DNA of 64,000 bases from Chondrosia reniformis (lineage: Eukaryota > Porifera > Demospongiae > Chondrillida > Chondrillidae): NCBI GenBank assembly GCA_947172415.1, contig OX359191.1, positions 3,534,001-3,598,000 on the forward strand, in the 5' to 3' direction. Below are positions 12,504 to 24,540 of this stretch, piece after piece (the stretch's first letter is position 1; each line of letters starts with the position of its first letter). The notes under the pieces were generated by a model, which had not been told where the DNA came from, made no database searches, and saw nothing but the letters and a program-made list of their open reading frames with translations. The translations under genes were made by a program, and so were the position numbers.

Positions 12504-15500
12504 TTATATATATAATAGCTGTATGTAATAGTTTCAAATTGTATTTACTAGTTTTATGTACTAGTTGTGTGTACTATGTGGATGCACTATTTATTTGAAC
12601 TAGTTAAATTTTTATGTATTAGTTATATGTAGTAGGTGTGTGTACCAGTTATATGTACTAGTTGAAAGTACTAGTTGTATGTACTAGTTGTGTGTACTAG
12701 AACTAACTATAGTTATATGTACTATTTGTATGCACTAGTTTTATGAACCAGTTCTATTTATATTTACTAGTTGTAGGTACTAGTTATATGTAGCAGATGT
12801 ATGTACTATTTGTATCTACTATTTGTATGTACTATGGGCATGTACTATTTATAAGTATCAGTTATATGTATGTAGTAGTTATATGTTTGTGATCTAGTTA
12901 TATATACTAGTTGTATGCACTATCTGTATGTACTAGTTGTATGTACGGTTTATAATTACAAGGTATATGTGTATTTACTAGTTATATGTAGTTGGAGTAT
13001 GTACTAGTTATATATACTAGTTGTTTGTCCTAGTTGTATGTACTAGTTGAATGTACTAGTTATATGCACTAGTTACTAGTTGTATGAACTAGTTGTACGT
13101 ACTAATGGTAAATACTAGTTGTATAAACTAAATGTGTGTACTAGTTTTATGAACTAGTTGTATGTACTAGTTGAATGTACTAGTTGCATGTACTGGTTAT
13201 ATGTACTAGTTAATAGTTCTGGGAACTAGTTGGACGACCTAATTGTAAATACTAGTTGTATGAACTAGTTGTTTGTATATAATAGTTGTATGAATTAGTT
13301 AAATGTACTAGTTTTATGTATATATTAGTTGTATGTACTAGTTTCTAGTTGCATGTACTAGTTTTATGTACTAGTTATATATACTATATGGATGCACTAT
13401 TCACATGTACTAATTATATGTAGAAGGTGTGTAGAAGGTGTGTACTAGTTATAGATCCTAGTTTTATGTACTCGTTCTATGTACTAGTAGTTGTATGGAC
13501 TTCTTGTTCGTAGTATGTTTATGTACTATTTATATGTACTAGTTACATTTTTATGTAATTGTTATATGTGGTAGATGTGTGTACTAGTTATATGAACTAA
13601 TTTCAAGTACTAGTTGTATGTACTAGTTGTATGGACTAGTACTAGTTATATTTACTAGTAGTAGGTACTAGTTGTATGTACTAGTTGTATGTATATACTG
13701 GTTGTATGTACTAGCTATGTACTGGTTTTATGTTCTAGTTATATGTACTAGTTGTATGTACAAGCGGTAGGTTCTTGTACTAGTTACACTAGGTGCTAGG
13801 AAGGTACTAGTTTTATGTAGTATACACTAATTGGATGTAATTGTTGTATGTACTAGTTGTATGTACTATTTATAATTATTAGGTAAAAGTGTATGTACTA
13901 GTTATATGTAGTAGGTGTATGTACTATTTATATGTCCTACTTGTTTTTCCTAGTTGTGTGTAGTAGTTATGTACTAGTTGAATATACAAGTTGTACGTTC
14001 TAGAATTATGTACTCATTCTGTGAACTAGTTGTATATACTAGTTTCTAGTTGTATGTACTAGTTGTAAGGACTAGTTTTATGTACTGGTTGTATGTACTA
14101 GTTGTGTGTACTATTTATAATTACAAGGTATGTGTATTTACTAGCTATATGTAGTAGGGGTATGTACTAGTTGTATGTACAAATTGTATATACTAGGTGT
14201 ACGTAGTGGTTGTATGTTCTAATTGTTTTAACTCAGTTCTATGTACTAATTGTTGGTACTAGTTATGTACAAGTTGTATGAACCAGTTTTAAGTGCTATA
14301 TAGTTCTGGGTACTAGTTGTATGTACTAATTGTATGCACTAGGTATGTACTAGTTACTAGTTTCTAGTTGTAAGTACTAGTTGTAAATACTAGTTGTATG
14401 TACTTTATGTTTGTACCAGTTGTTGATTCTTGTACTACTAATACTATGTACTAGGTAGGTTGTAGTTGTATATACTAGATACTTGTTGCATGTACTACTT
14501 GTATGAACTAGTTTTATGAACTAGTTGTATGTACTCAATACAATTTGTATGTACTAGTCGAATGTAGGAGTTATTTCTAATAGTTGAATGTATAAGTATT
14601 GGGTAATTGTTGTATGTACTAGTTATATGTACTAGTTGTGTGTACTCTTTTATGTACTATTTGCATGTACTAGTTGTATGTGCTAGATGTTTGAACTAGT
14701 TTTAGGTTCTAGTACAAGTTATACTAGGTACTAGGAATTAACCAGTTCTATGAACTACTTGTTTGTTCTTTGTTTGAACTAGTTTTCTGTACTAGTTGTA
14801 TGTACTATATTTATGTACTAGTTATATGTGTATATACTATTCATATGTATTAGTTATGTGTACTAGTTATATGTACTAGTTTTATGTACTACTTATATGT
14901 ACTCGTTACATTTGTATGTACTGGGTGTGTTTGTGCTAGTTATATATACTAGTTGTACGTACTATTTATATGTACTATATATATGTGTATGTGCTAGGTA
15001 TATGTACTACTTGTAGGTACTAGCTGTATTAGCTGGTTGTATGGACTAATTCTATGTACTAGTTGAATGCAATAGTTGAATTTACTATTTGTATGTTCTA
15101 TTTATATATGTGTGTACTAGTTCTATGTACTAATTGTATGTACTAGGTGAGTACTAGTTGTATGAACTATGTGTATGTACCAGTTGTTGATTCTTGTACT
15201 ACTAATACTATGTACTAGGTAGGTTCTAGCTGTATGTACTAGATACTTGTTGCATGTACTAGTTTTATGAACTAGTTTTATGAACTAGTTGTGTGTACTG
15301 TTTATATCTACTAGTTATATATACCAGTTATATGTACTCTATAGTTTTCTGTACTAGTAGTATGTACTAGTTAGATTTACTAGCTGTATGTACTATCCGT
15401 GTGTTCTAATTGTATGCACTAGTTGTATGTACTAGTTGTATGTACTCAATACTATTTGTATGTACTAGTCGAATGTAGCAGTTTTTTCTACTAGTTGAAT

Positions 15501-16557
15501 GTATAAGTAGTGGGTAATGTTTGTATGTACTAGTTATATGTACTAGTTGTGTGTACTCTTTGTCTGTACTAGTTGTATGTACTAGTTGTATGTTCTATTG
15601 TCTAATTGTATGTACTAGTGTTATGTACTAGCTGTATTTACTAGGTGTATGTTGTAGTTGTATGTTCTAATTGTTGGAACTAGTTCTATGTACTAATTGT
15701 ATGTACTAAGTATATACTAGTTACTAGTTTCTAGTTGTATGTACTAATTGTAAGTACTAGTTGTATGTACTATGTGTATGTACCAGTTGTTGATCCCTGT
15801 ACTAGTTATACTATGTACTAGGTAGGTTGTAGTTGTATGTACTAGATACTTGTTGAATGTACTAGTTGTATGAACTAGTTTTATGAACTAGTTGTATGTA
15901 CCCAATACTATTTGTATGTACTAGTCGAATGTAGTAGTTATTTGCACTAGTTTAATGTATAAGTAGTGGGTAATTGTGGTATGTACTAGTTATTTGTACT
16001 AGTTGTATTTACTATATTTATGTACTAGTTATATATACTAGTTGTATGTTATAGTTGAATGTACTACTTATATGTACTCGTTACATTTGTATGTACTGAG
16101 TGTATTTATGTTTTTATATGTATTTATGTATTCCTAGTACTAGGTACTAGGTTCTAGAAATGAACTAGTTCTATGAACTACTTGTTTGTTTGTGTGAACT
16201 AGTGTTCTGTACTAGTTGTATGTACTATATTTATGTACTAGTTATACGTACTAGTTGTATGTACTATTTGTATGTACTACTTATATGTACTCGTTACATT
16301 TGTATGTACAGGGTGTATGTACTAGTTGTATGTACTATTTACATTTACTAGGTATACGTGTATTGTACTAGTTATATATACTAGGTGTATGTACTATTTA
16401 TATGGCCTAGTTGTATGTACTAGTTGCATGCACTAGTTGTATGGACTAGTTGTATATACTAGTCGCATGTACTAATTATATTTACTAGTTACTAATTTTA
16501 TGAACTACTTGTAACTACTAATTTTATGAACTACTTGTAACTACGAATTTTATGTAC
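12504..16557 (+). repeat. 13-bp satellite, plus-sense block 3 (start of left arm of large inverted duplication)
   Basis: 13-bp satellite. From about 12.5 kb on, its variants match the reverse complement of 34.5-37.2 kb in order: rare stretches near 12.95, 13.2, 13.78, 15.2 and 15.8 kb correspond to about 36.8, 36.56, 35.99, 35.35 and 34.74 kb. The left arm holds roughly 0.8 kb more than the right between 13.8 and 15.2 kb. No coding sequence. Confidence 0.88.
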
Positions 16558-16951
16558 TACTTGTATACCTTATATTGTTTTCATTTGCCGATTACGTTGT
16601 ACAGCTTCATGTTACGGAAAGAGTATATATATATATCTATATATATAATACAGGTTAATACGGAACTATTATAACACTTATTTTATACGTCGATATTTGT
16701 ATAATACTAGTTCATATGCAACTATTGTAACACTTAATTTACACGTCAATACATCGTGTTTGCAAATGGCGGCGTTCAGGAAGCTTTAGTTTACGAAGCT
16801 TTTCCATCATTATTTATAAAGTTCAGGACACTAAATCGTCCTCAATCGTTAGTATTACGAATATATATATTAAATCCCAACGATGTGGCCAAGTAGTTCC
16901 AGTTAATGCGGGGGCGGTAGGCCCACGACTTTTTAAACTCGAAATACTTGT
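16558..16951 (+). mobile_element. Unknown interspersed repeat R1, copy 2
   Basis: R1 body 16565-16944 flanked by the 7-bp direct repeat TACTTGT (16558-16564, 16945-16951). It is longer at its 5' end than copy 1 and contains an AT run (about 16622-16648) and about 1.7 units of a 56-bp repeat (about 16660-16760). The reverse-complement copy at 33456-33886 has the same junctions and lies in the other arm of the inverted duplication, so this is one insertion event duplicated later. No protein is recognised; the frame starting ATGGCGGCGTTC closes after a few codons. Confidence 0.65.
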
Positions 16952-17045
16952 TTGTACTAGTTGTATGTATATACCAGTTGTAGACTAGTTAAATGTACTA
17001 GTTTTATATATATACTAGATGTATATTCTAGTTTCTAGTTGTAGT
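16952..17045 (+). repeat. 13-bp satellite up to orientation switch
   Basis: Last plus-sense monomers before the strand switch at about 17046 (CTAGTTGTA followed by GTATCTAGTACATAC). The same junction appears reverse-complemented at about 33355, so the switch predates the large inverted duplication. Confidence 0.8.
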
Positions 17046-17874
17046 ATCTAGTACATACAACTAGAACCTCCCTAGTACATAGTATAAGTAGTACAAGAAT
17101 CAACAACTGGTACATACACATAGTACAAACAACTAGTACTTACAACTATTACATACAACTAGAAACTAGTAACTAGTGCATACCTGTACATACAATTAGT
17201 ACATAGAACTAGTTCAAACAATTAGAACATAGAACTAGTACAAAGCTAGTACATACAACTCGTATAAACATACAACTAGTACACCGAACGTATACAAACA
17301 ATTAGCACATACAACTAGTACTTTTAACTAGTACATATAATAAGTTCACACACCTACTACATATAACTAATACATAAACATATAACTAGTATATATGAAT
17401 AGTACATACACATAGTACATACAACTAAAAGCTAGTACATACAACTAGTATATATATAAAACTAGTACATTTAGCTAGTACATACAAGTATTACATAAAT
17501 TTCGTAGGTTCAACTAGTTCATAAAATTAGCAACTAGTAAATATAATTAGTACATGCGACTAGTATATACAACTAGTCCATACAACTAGTACATGCAACT
17601 AGTACATACAATTAGGCCATATAACAAGTACATACACCTACTACATGTAACTAGTACAATACACGTCTACCTAGTAAATGTAAATAGTATCTACAACTAG
17701 TACATACAGCTAGCGCATACAACTAGTACATATAACTAGTACCCACACATATAAATAGTACATACAAATAGTAAATACAACTAGTATATACAACTAGTAC
17801 ATAGACTTAGTACATACAACCAGCTAATACAGCTAGTACCCACAAGTAGTACATATACCTAGTACATAAACATA
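17046..17874 (-). repeat. 13-bp satellite, minus-sense block 1
   Basis: The same 13-bp satellite in the opposite orientation (monomer ACATACAACTAGT). It matches the reverse complement of about 32.5-33.35 kb and is also paralogous, in the same orientation, to about 25.13-25.74 kb. No gene. Confidence 0.88.
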
Positions 17875-18626
17875 TCAGGGAGTACGGTAGTACTCCCTAT
17901 GTAGGGATGACACGTTTTTTCGCATTCCCCATACATCGGTATAGGAGCAAAATCCCGAAATAAGCCGAAAATCGACAAAATAAGGCTACGTATAGCTAAA
18001 TATACAATATACATACTCTAAATAGACCTTAAAGGCAAGCGAATATGTCCCGCTGGCAAAATAATAAACTTTAAAAATTCCCATTTTCGTCTTCTTCATA
18101 TTCTTCTTATTATTATTCTTCTTCTTCGTCAGCCATAACTAAAAAACTAAATAAGCTTTTGGACTAATTGTTAAATGAAACTATTGCAAATTTTCCGAAC
18201 TGTATTCTTTTGTAGAAGCGAGAGCGATAACGCTATTATTCAGTATGACGGTTTTCATGGCCCCAGAGGCAAGGCCTCAATAAATTCGCCATTTTAATGA
18301 CGTCATAATAAGTTGAAGATATCAAAACCAAAATGGGTTTTAATACAATCAAATTCCTAGCTTATGCTCCATAAAAAGTACAGAAACTAGAGAAAAATAA
18401 AAATTTTCTACAAAAATAGTGAAGATGTAGGAATGGCACAAAAAGCACATAAACAAGAAAGGGATGTTACACAGTGAAGTATTAGCAATGCATGAATCCT
18501 ACAAGCAAGGGTGTTGTATGATTCATGCATATATAGCTAATGCTTCACTGTGTAACATCCCTTTCTTGTTTATGTGCTTTTTGTGCCATCCCTACTATTT
18601 TTGTAGAAAATTGTTATTTTTCTCTA
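17875..18626 (-). mobile_element. Fold-back element F1, copy 1 (inverted relative to 31737)
   Basis: About 750 bp of non-satellite DNA. One end is a perfect 9-bp hairpin (AGGGAGTAC/GTACTCCCT, 17877-17898). The other end is a long palindrome, arms 18387-18498 and 18520-18626 around a 21-nt loop. Between them, on the minus strand, is a 5'-leader-like stretch with ATGGCTGACGAAGAAGAAG followed at once by stops. The satellite paralogue near 25.74 kb lacks the element, which supports an insertion. No transposase; class unknown. Confidence 0.65.
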
Positions 18627-20350
18627 GTATATAGTATATACATATAAATAGTACGTACAACTAGTATATATAACTAGTACAAAAAACTGGTACATACACC
18701 CAGTACATACAAATGTAACAAGTACATATAAGTAGTACATACAACTAGTACATATAAATAGTACATATAACTAATACATACATCTAGTCTAGTATATACA
18801 ACTGGTACCTCCCTAGTACGTAGTACAATTAGGACTAGAACCTACAACTACTATATACTACTAGTACATACAACTAGTACATGCAACTAGTGCATACAAT
18901 TATATAGTACAAACAAACAGTACATACAACTAGTACTTACAACTAGTACATACAACTAGAAAGTAGTAATTCGTATATACTTAGTACATACAATTAGTAC
19001 ATAGAACTAGTTTAAACAATTAGAACATGCAACTACTACATACACCTAGTAAATACTATTTGTACATACAATTAGTACATACAAATAGTACATGCAACTA
19101 GTACATAAAGCTAGACTATACAACTAATAACTAGTAAATACAACTAGTACATAGCTACTACTTACAACTAGTATATACATACAATTTGTGCATACAACTA
19201 CTACATTCAACTACTACATACAACCAGAACCTACAACTAGTAAATATAACTAGTACTAGTACATAGAACTAGTACATACAACTAATACGTTATAGTAGTA
19301 CTTACAACTAGTGCGTACAACTAATGCCTACTTAGTACCTACTATAACTAGTACTAGAACCAACAACTGGTACATAGAGCTAGCGCATACACGTACATAC
19401 TTGTACATACAACTGTTACATACAACTACTACATATAACCCGTACATACACATAAAACTAGTATATAAAAATAGTACATACACTTAGTACATACAACAAG
19501 TACATACAAAACGTACATACAACTAGAAACTAGTACATACACCTAGTTCAAAGAACGAGTGCATAATACTAGAACATACAACTTGTATATACAAGTAGTA
19601 CATAGCAACTGCATACAACTAGTATATACATACTACTAGTGCGTACAACTGGTACATAACTACTACATACAACTTGTACATAACTAGTACATAGAACTTG
19701 TACATAGTACGAGTACATAAAACTGGCATATACAACTACTACATAAACAACAAACAAGTATATACACACAACTAGTACATAGCTAGTATTTACAATTAGT
19801 ATATACATACAACTAGTACATAAAACTAGTACAAACAATTAGTACATACAACTACTACATCCAACCACTACATACAACCAGTACCTACATCTAGTAAAAT
19901 AACTAGAACTAGTACATACAACTAGTACATTCAACAAGTACATACAAAACGTACATACAACTAGTACATACAACTAGTACACACAACTAGAAACTAGTAC
20001 ATACACCTAGTTCAAAGAACGAGTGCATAATACTAGAACATACAACTTGTACATACAACTAGTACATAGCAACTGCATACAACTAGTGTATACATACAAC
20101 TAGTGCGTACAACTGGTACATAACTACTACTCACAACTTGTACATAACTAGTACATAGAACTTGTACATAGTACGAGTACATAAAACTGGCATATACAAC
20201 TACTACATAAACAACAAACTAGTATATACACACAACTAGTACATAGCTAGTATTTACAATTAGTATATACATACAACTAGTACATAAAACTAGTACAAAA
20301 CAATTAGTACATACAACTACTACATCCAACCAGTACCCACATCTAGTAAA
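18627..20350 (-). repeat. 13-bp satellite, minus-sense block 2 with 464-bp tandem duplication
   Basis: Minus-sense 13-bp satellite. A block of about 464 bp is tandemly repeated: the unusual stretch AAAGAACGAGTGCATAATAC occurs at 19550 and again at 20014, and following variants keep the same 464-bp offset to the PLE boundary. The first copy near 19.89 kb shows the satellite uninterrupted where the second copy contains the PLE insertion. The 89-codon minus-strand frame at 19569-19838 is translated satellite. Confidence 0.85.
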
Positions 20351-20432
20351 TATAACTAGAACTATCTTTGTTAAGGTTCATCTTTCGACTTTTAGAGCGT
20401 CTAGAGACGCAGTTTTTTCGATTCTTCTGTCT

Positions 20433-20469
20433 GCCAAACGTTTCGACCCTGGGGGTCTTCTTCAGTGAC
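20433..20469 (-). ncRNA. Hammerhead-like motif in 3' tail of minus PLE copy
   Basis: On the minus strand: core CTGAAGA (20465-20459; position 7 of the hammerhead core tolerates A), stem II GACCC/GGGTC with a 3-nt loop, core GAAA, palindromic ACGT, then TGGC closing a 4-bp stem I with one G-U pair. It is identical to the motif at 24388-24424. Activity is inferred from the core match only. Confidence 0.55.
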
Positions 20470-20496
20470 TGGTGTTGGTCTTCAAGGTGTCTTCAT

Positions 20497-22276
20497 TTAT
20501 AGGCATCTTTTCCCGCCATTTTCGATTACCTCATCAGTGATGTCATCGGTTACATCATTTCCGGAGGAAGGAGAGGTGAAGGGAGTATTCATAAAAAAGG
20601 GTTTCCAACCACTTCTTAGTACAATTCCTTGATCTAAGTTCATTCTTACCTGACATTGTTGGATCTTCAGGGCTTCCTTAATTCTTCTTCTGTACCAGTT
20701 CTCTTCCCTCTCCACCACTCTGGCTTGGCTCCACTCAATTGGATGACCAGTTTTTAGGGAGTGAACAGCTAAACCATTGTTCACATCCCCCATCCTGACG
20801 GCACGTTTGTGCTCCGCCATCCTGACTTTTAGTGTTCTTCCAGTTTCTCCAGTGTACACTGCAGGGCAACTAGAACAGGGAATCTGGTAAACGACACCTT
20901 TAATATCCATGGTAGGCTGGGGTTGTTTAGGCCTAGAGAGGATACTCCTCAGTGATCTCTGCTTGGTGAAAATGGTTTCGATGTTCATTTTTCGGCATGT
21001 TCTGGAGATCATTTCACTGAGGCCTTTCACATATGGAATAAAAAGTTTACGTTTACCATCTTCCCTACTTCCCTGGTTCCGTTGTCTCTTCTTCATGTGC
21101 CTAGCAGCAACCTTACTGGGGTATCCGTTGGCCTGGAGAACCCCTTTCAGGTGCTCTTTTTCCTCTTGGAGGACACTGGATCCAGCACAACAGATCTTCT
21201 CCGCTCTGTCCCTGAGGCAGAGGGCAATGCCAGCTTTCACCCTAGGATGGTGATGAGACGAGAAGTGAGGGTATCTATCCGTGTGGGTTGGTTTTCTGTA
21301 CACGGATGTACTCAAACTTCCTTTGTTCTTCTTCACTAGCACGTCAAGAAACGGGATAGAGCCATCTGTCTCCTCCTCCATGGTGAACTGAATGTTTCCG
21401 TGTTTTTCATTAAGGAAAGACAGAAAATCCTCCAGCTGATCCCTACCTTGGCTCCAGATGACAAAGGTGTCGTCTGCATAACGTAGCCAGAGCCTAGGTT
21501 TGGAGCCAGCCTCCTGGAGGGCATCGTTTTCAAACTCTTCCATGAAGATGTTTGCCACCACTGGAGAGAGAGGAGAGCCCATGGCTGCCCCATCCTTCTG
21601 CTCAAAGAACTCGTTACCGTACTGGAAGTACGTTGTCCTAAGACAGAGTTCTGTGAGCATTGTGATGGTGGGAGGGTCCAGAGTGGTCCGGTCTGATAGG
21701 GTGTTGTCTTCCCTCAGCCTCCTATCAATGATCTGTAAGGAGAGATCTATAGGTACCTTCGTAAACAAGCTCTTCACATCAAAACTGATTAACTTATCTT
21801 CATTCTCTACTTGTAATCCCCTGATTTTCTTCACAAAGTCCTCCGAGTTCCTCACAAAGTGAGGAGTGTTCCCCCACAAGGGTGACAGGATAGTCGCCAG
21901 ATATCTGGATAGGTGGTAGGTAGGGGAGTTTATAGAGGAAACAATAGGTCTCAAGGGACAACTGGCCTTATGGATCTTTGGGAGTCCATATAACTGGGGG
22001 GTGGAGCTCTGTTGGTTCTGAACCCTCTTCCTCAGATCATTAGGGAGTTTGCCATTCTTTTCCAGTGACCGGAGAACTTCAGTTACCTTCCGTTCTATTT
22101 TCAATGTTGGGTTCTTTTTGATTGGTTGATAGCTCGTATCATCCAAAAGTTCCCTTACTTTGCGGTCGTACTCTTCTTTGTCCAGGAGGACTGTGGCATT
22201 TCCCTTGTCTGCTGGAAGAATGATGGTATTAGAGTTCACCTTGAGCTCCTTGATGGCCGCTGTCTGACGTTTGGTC
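20497..22276 (-). CDS. Penelope-like RT / GIY-YIG endonuclease, 5'-truncated
   Basis: A continuous open frame from the breakpoint at 22276 to a stop at 20497, about 590 codons. It encodes a PLE reverse transcriptase followed by a GIY-YIG endonuclease, the pair of activities used to nick a target and copy the element RNA there. Visible motifs in order: LPADKGNATVLLD near the start, LYGLPKIHK, FDVKSLFTKVP, GAAMGSPLSPVVANIFME, catalytic RYADDTFVIW, IPFLDVLV, then VVYQIPC...VYTGETGR and KVRMAEHKRAV of the GIY-YIG domain. The reading frame is intact through the C terminus, but the first roughly 110 residues present in the plus copy are missing. A GTG at 22239 is not a credible start, so the copy is 5'-truncated and has no proper start codon. 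Confidence 0.88.
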
Positions 22277-24360
22277 CAAGGAGAGGCATAGGGTGAAGTT
22301 CCAGTCTCTGCTAGACAGGAACATCAAGGTCAACAGGTTCACTCCCATTGACCCAGAAAAAGTGATCATCAACCTTTTTAAGAGGGAGTTGACACCACAA
22401 CAGAGACAGGTTCTTACCCTTGGCCTTAATTTTATACCAACTCCTCGTCACATTCCACAGGTTGACATCATTGCGGGGACAGAATCCTTAGCTCGTTACT
22501 TACCTGGTCACCAGGGAGAACAACTCAGGAGTGAAGTCCAACGATGCCTGTCAAAAGCTGGGGTCCCGAGCCCTAATCTGACCAAACGTCAGACAGCGGC
22601 CATCAAGGAGCTCAAGGTGAACTCTGATACCATCATTCTTCCAGCAGACAAGGGAAATGCCACAGTCCTCCTGGACAAAGAAGAGTACGACCGCAAAGTA
22701 AGGGAACTTTTGGATGATACGAGCTATCAACCAATCAAAAAGAACCCAACATTGAAAATAGAACGGAAGGTAACTGAAGTTCTCCGGTCACTGGAAAAGA
22801 ATGGCAAACTCCCTAATGATCTGAGGAAGAGGGTTCAGAACCAACAGAGCTCCACCCCCCAGTTATATGGACTCCCAAAGATCCATAAGGCCAGTTGTCC
22901 CTTGAGACCTATTGTTTCCTCTATAAACTCCCCTACCTACCACCTATCCAGATATCTGGCGACTATCCTGTCACCCTTGAGGGGGAACACTCCTCACTTT
23001 GTGAGGAACTCGGAGGACTTTGTGAAGAAAATCAGGGGATTACAAGTAGAGAATGAAGATAAGTTAATCAGTTTTGATGTGAAGAGCTTGTTTACGAAGG
23101 TACCTATAGATCTCTCCTTACAGATCATTGATAGGAGGCGGAGGGAAGACAACACCCTATCAGACCGGACCACTCTGGACCCTCCCACCATCACAATGCT
23201 CACAGAACTCTGTCTTAGGACAACGTACTTCCAGTACGGTAACGAGTTCTTTGAGCAGAAGGATGGGGCAGCCATGGGCTCTCCTCTCTCTCCAGTGGTG
23301 GCAAACATCTTCATGGAAGAGTTTGAAAATGAAGCCCTCCAGGAGGCTGGCTCCAAACCTAGGCTCTGGCTACGTTATGCAGACGACACCTTTGTCATCT
23401 GGAGCCAAGGTAGGGATCAGCTGGAGGATTTTCTGTCTTTCCTTAATGAAAAACACGGAAACATTCAGTTCACCATGGAGGAGGAGACAGATGGCTCTAT
23501 CCCGTTTCTTGACGTGCTAGTGAAGAAGAACAAAGGAAGTTTGAGTACATCCGTGTACAGAAAACCAACCCACACGGATAGATACCTTCACTTCTCGTCT
23601 CATCACCATCCTAGGGTGAAAGCTGGCATTGCCCTCTGCCTCAGGGACAGAGCGGAGAAGATCTGTTGTGCTGGATCCAGTGTCCTCCAAGAGGAAAAAG
23701 AGCACCTGAAAGGGGTTCTCCAGGCCAACGGATACCCCAGTAAGGTTGCTGCTAGGCACATGAAGAAGAGACAACGGAACCAGGGAAGTAGGGAAGATGG
23801 TAAACGTAAACTTTTTATTCCATATGTGAAAGGCCTCAGTGAAATGATCTCCAGAACATGCCGGAAAATGAACATCGAAACCATTTTCACAAAGCAGAGA
23901 TCACTGAGGAGTATCCTCTCTAGGCCTAAACAACCCCAGCCTACCATGGATATTAAAGGTGTCGTTTACCAGATTCCCTGTTCTAGTTGCCCTGCAGTGT
24001 ACACTGGAGAAACTGGAAGAACACTAAAAGTCAGGATGGCGGAGCACAAACGTGCCGTCAGGATGGGGGATGTGAACAATGGTTTAGCTGTTCACTCCCT
24101 AAAAAACTGGTCATCCAATTGAGTGGAGCTAAGCCAGAGTGGTGGAGAGGGAAGAGAACTGGTACAGAAGAAGAATTAAGGAAGCCCTGAAGATCCAACA
24201 ATGTCAGGTAAGAATGAACTTAGATCAAGGAATTGTACTAAGAAGTGGTTGGAAACCCTTTTTTATGAATACTCCCTTCACCTCTCCTTCCTCCGGAAAT
24301 GATGTAACCGATGACATCACTGATGAGGTAATCGAAAATGGCGGGAAAAGATGCCTATAA
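22277..24360 (+). pseudogene. Penelope-like RT / GIY-YIG endonuclease, frameshifted
   Basis: Same protein as the minus copy but with about 100 more N-terminal residues; the frame is open from the breakpoint (first residues KERHRVKFQSLLDRN), so the true start is also lost. Numbering from 22293, the catalytic YADD is Y362-D365 and the GIY-YIG signature is V557-Y559 with V569-G572. One extra A in an A run near 24105 (six here, five in the minus copy) shifts the frame, giving a stop at 24122 inside the endonuclease. The original C terminus continues in the next frame to 24360. The two copies differ by only a few residues (for example R/W, R/L, E/D and L/P), so they are recent sisters damaged in different places. 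Confidence 0.87.
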
Positions 24361-24387
24361 ATGAAGACACCTTGAAGACCAACACCA

Positions 24388-24424
24388 GTCACTGAAGAAG
24401 ACCCCCAGGGTCGAAACGTTTGGC
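24388..24424 (+). ncRNA. Hammerhead-like motif in 3' tail of plus PLE copy
   Basis: Core CTGAAGA 24392-24398, stem II GACCC (24400-24404) with GGGTC (24408-24412), core GAAA 24413-24416, palindromic ACGT 24416-24419, predicted cleavage after T24420, and stem I GTCA (24388-24391) with TGGC (24421-24424). It lies 28 bp after the end of the endonuclease frame, in the terminal repeat region where PLE hammerheads are known to occur. Confidence 0.55.
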
Positions 24425-24540
24425 AGACAGAAGAATCGAAAAAACTGTGTCTCTAGACGCTCTAAAAGTCGAAAGATGAACCTTTACAAAGATAAGTTCG
24501 ACGCAGTTAGAAGAAATCCTTATTCCATTATAACTAGAAC

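Larger units (their letters stand above)
20351..24540. mobile_element. Penelope-like retroelement pair, head to head, with 12-bp direct repeats
   Basis: Two near-identical PLE copies in opposite orientation: minus copy 20363-22276 and plus copy 22277 to about 24528. The pair is flanked by the 12-bp direct repeat TATAACTAGAAC (20351-20362, 24529-24540). The coordinates of paired bases sum to about 44,857, and homology stops abruptly at 22276, where the minus copy loses its 5' part. Inverted 5'-truncated partners are a known arrangement for Penelope elements. The single pair of flanking repeats suggests one integration event. Both 3' tails carry a hammerhead-like motif. Confidence 0.85.

Noticed and set aside
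19569..19838. 89-codon minus-strand frame rich in Tyr, Val and Cys
   Set aside because: A pure translation of the 13-bp satellite (13 bp cycles through all frames), with no domain.
20909..23947. Open frames antisense to or in other frames of the PLE genes (for example 21500-21862, 22994-23356, 23128-23520)
   Set aside because: They mirror each other between the two PLE copies and overlap the RT reading frame; they are shadows.
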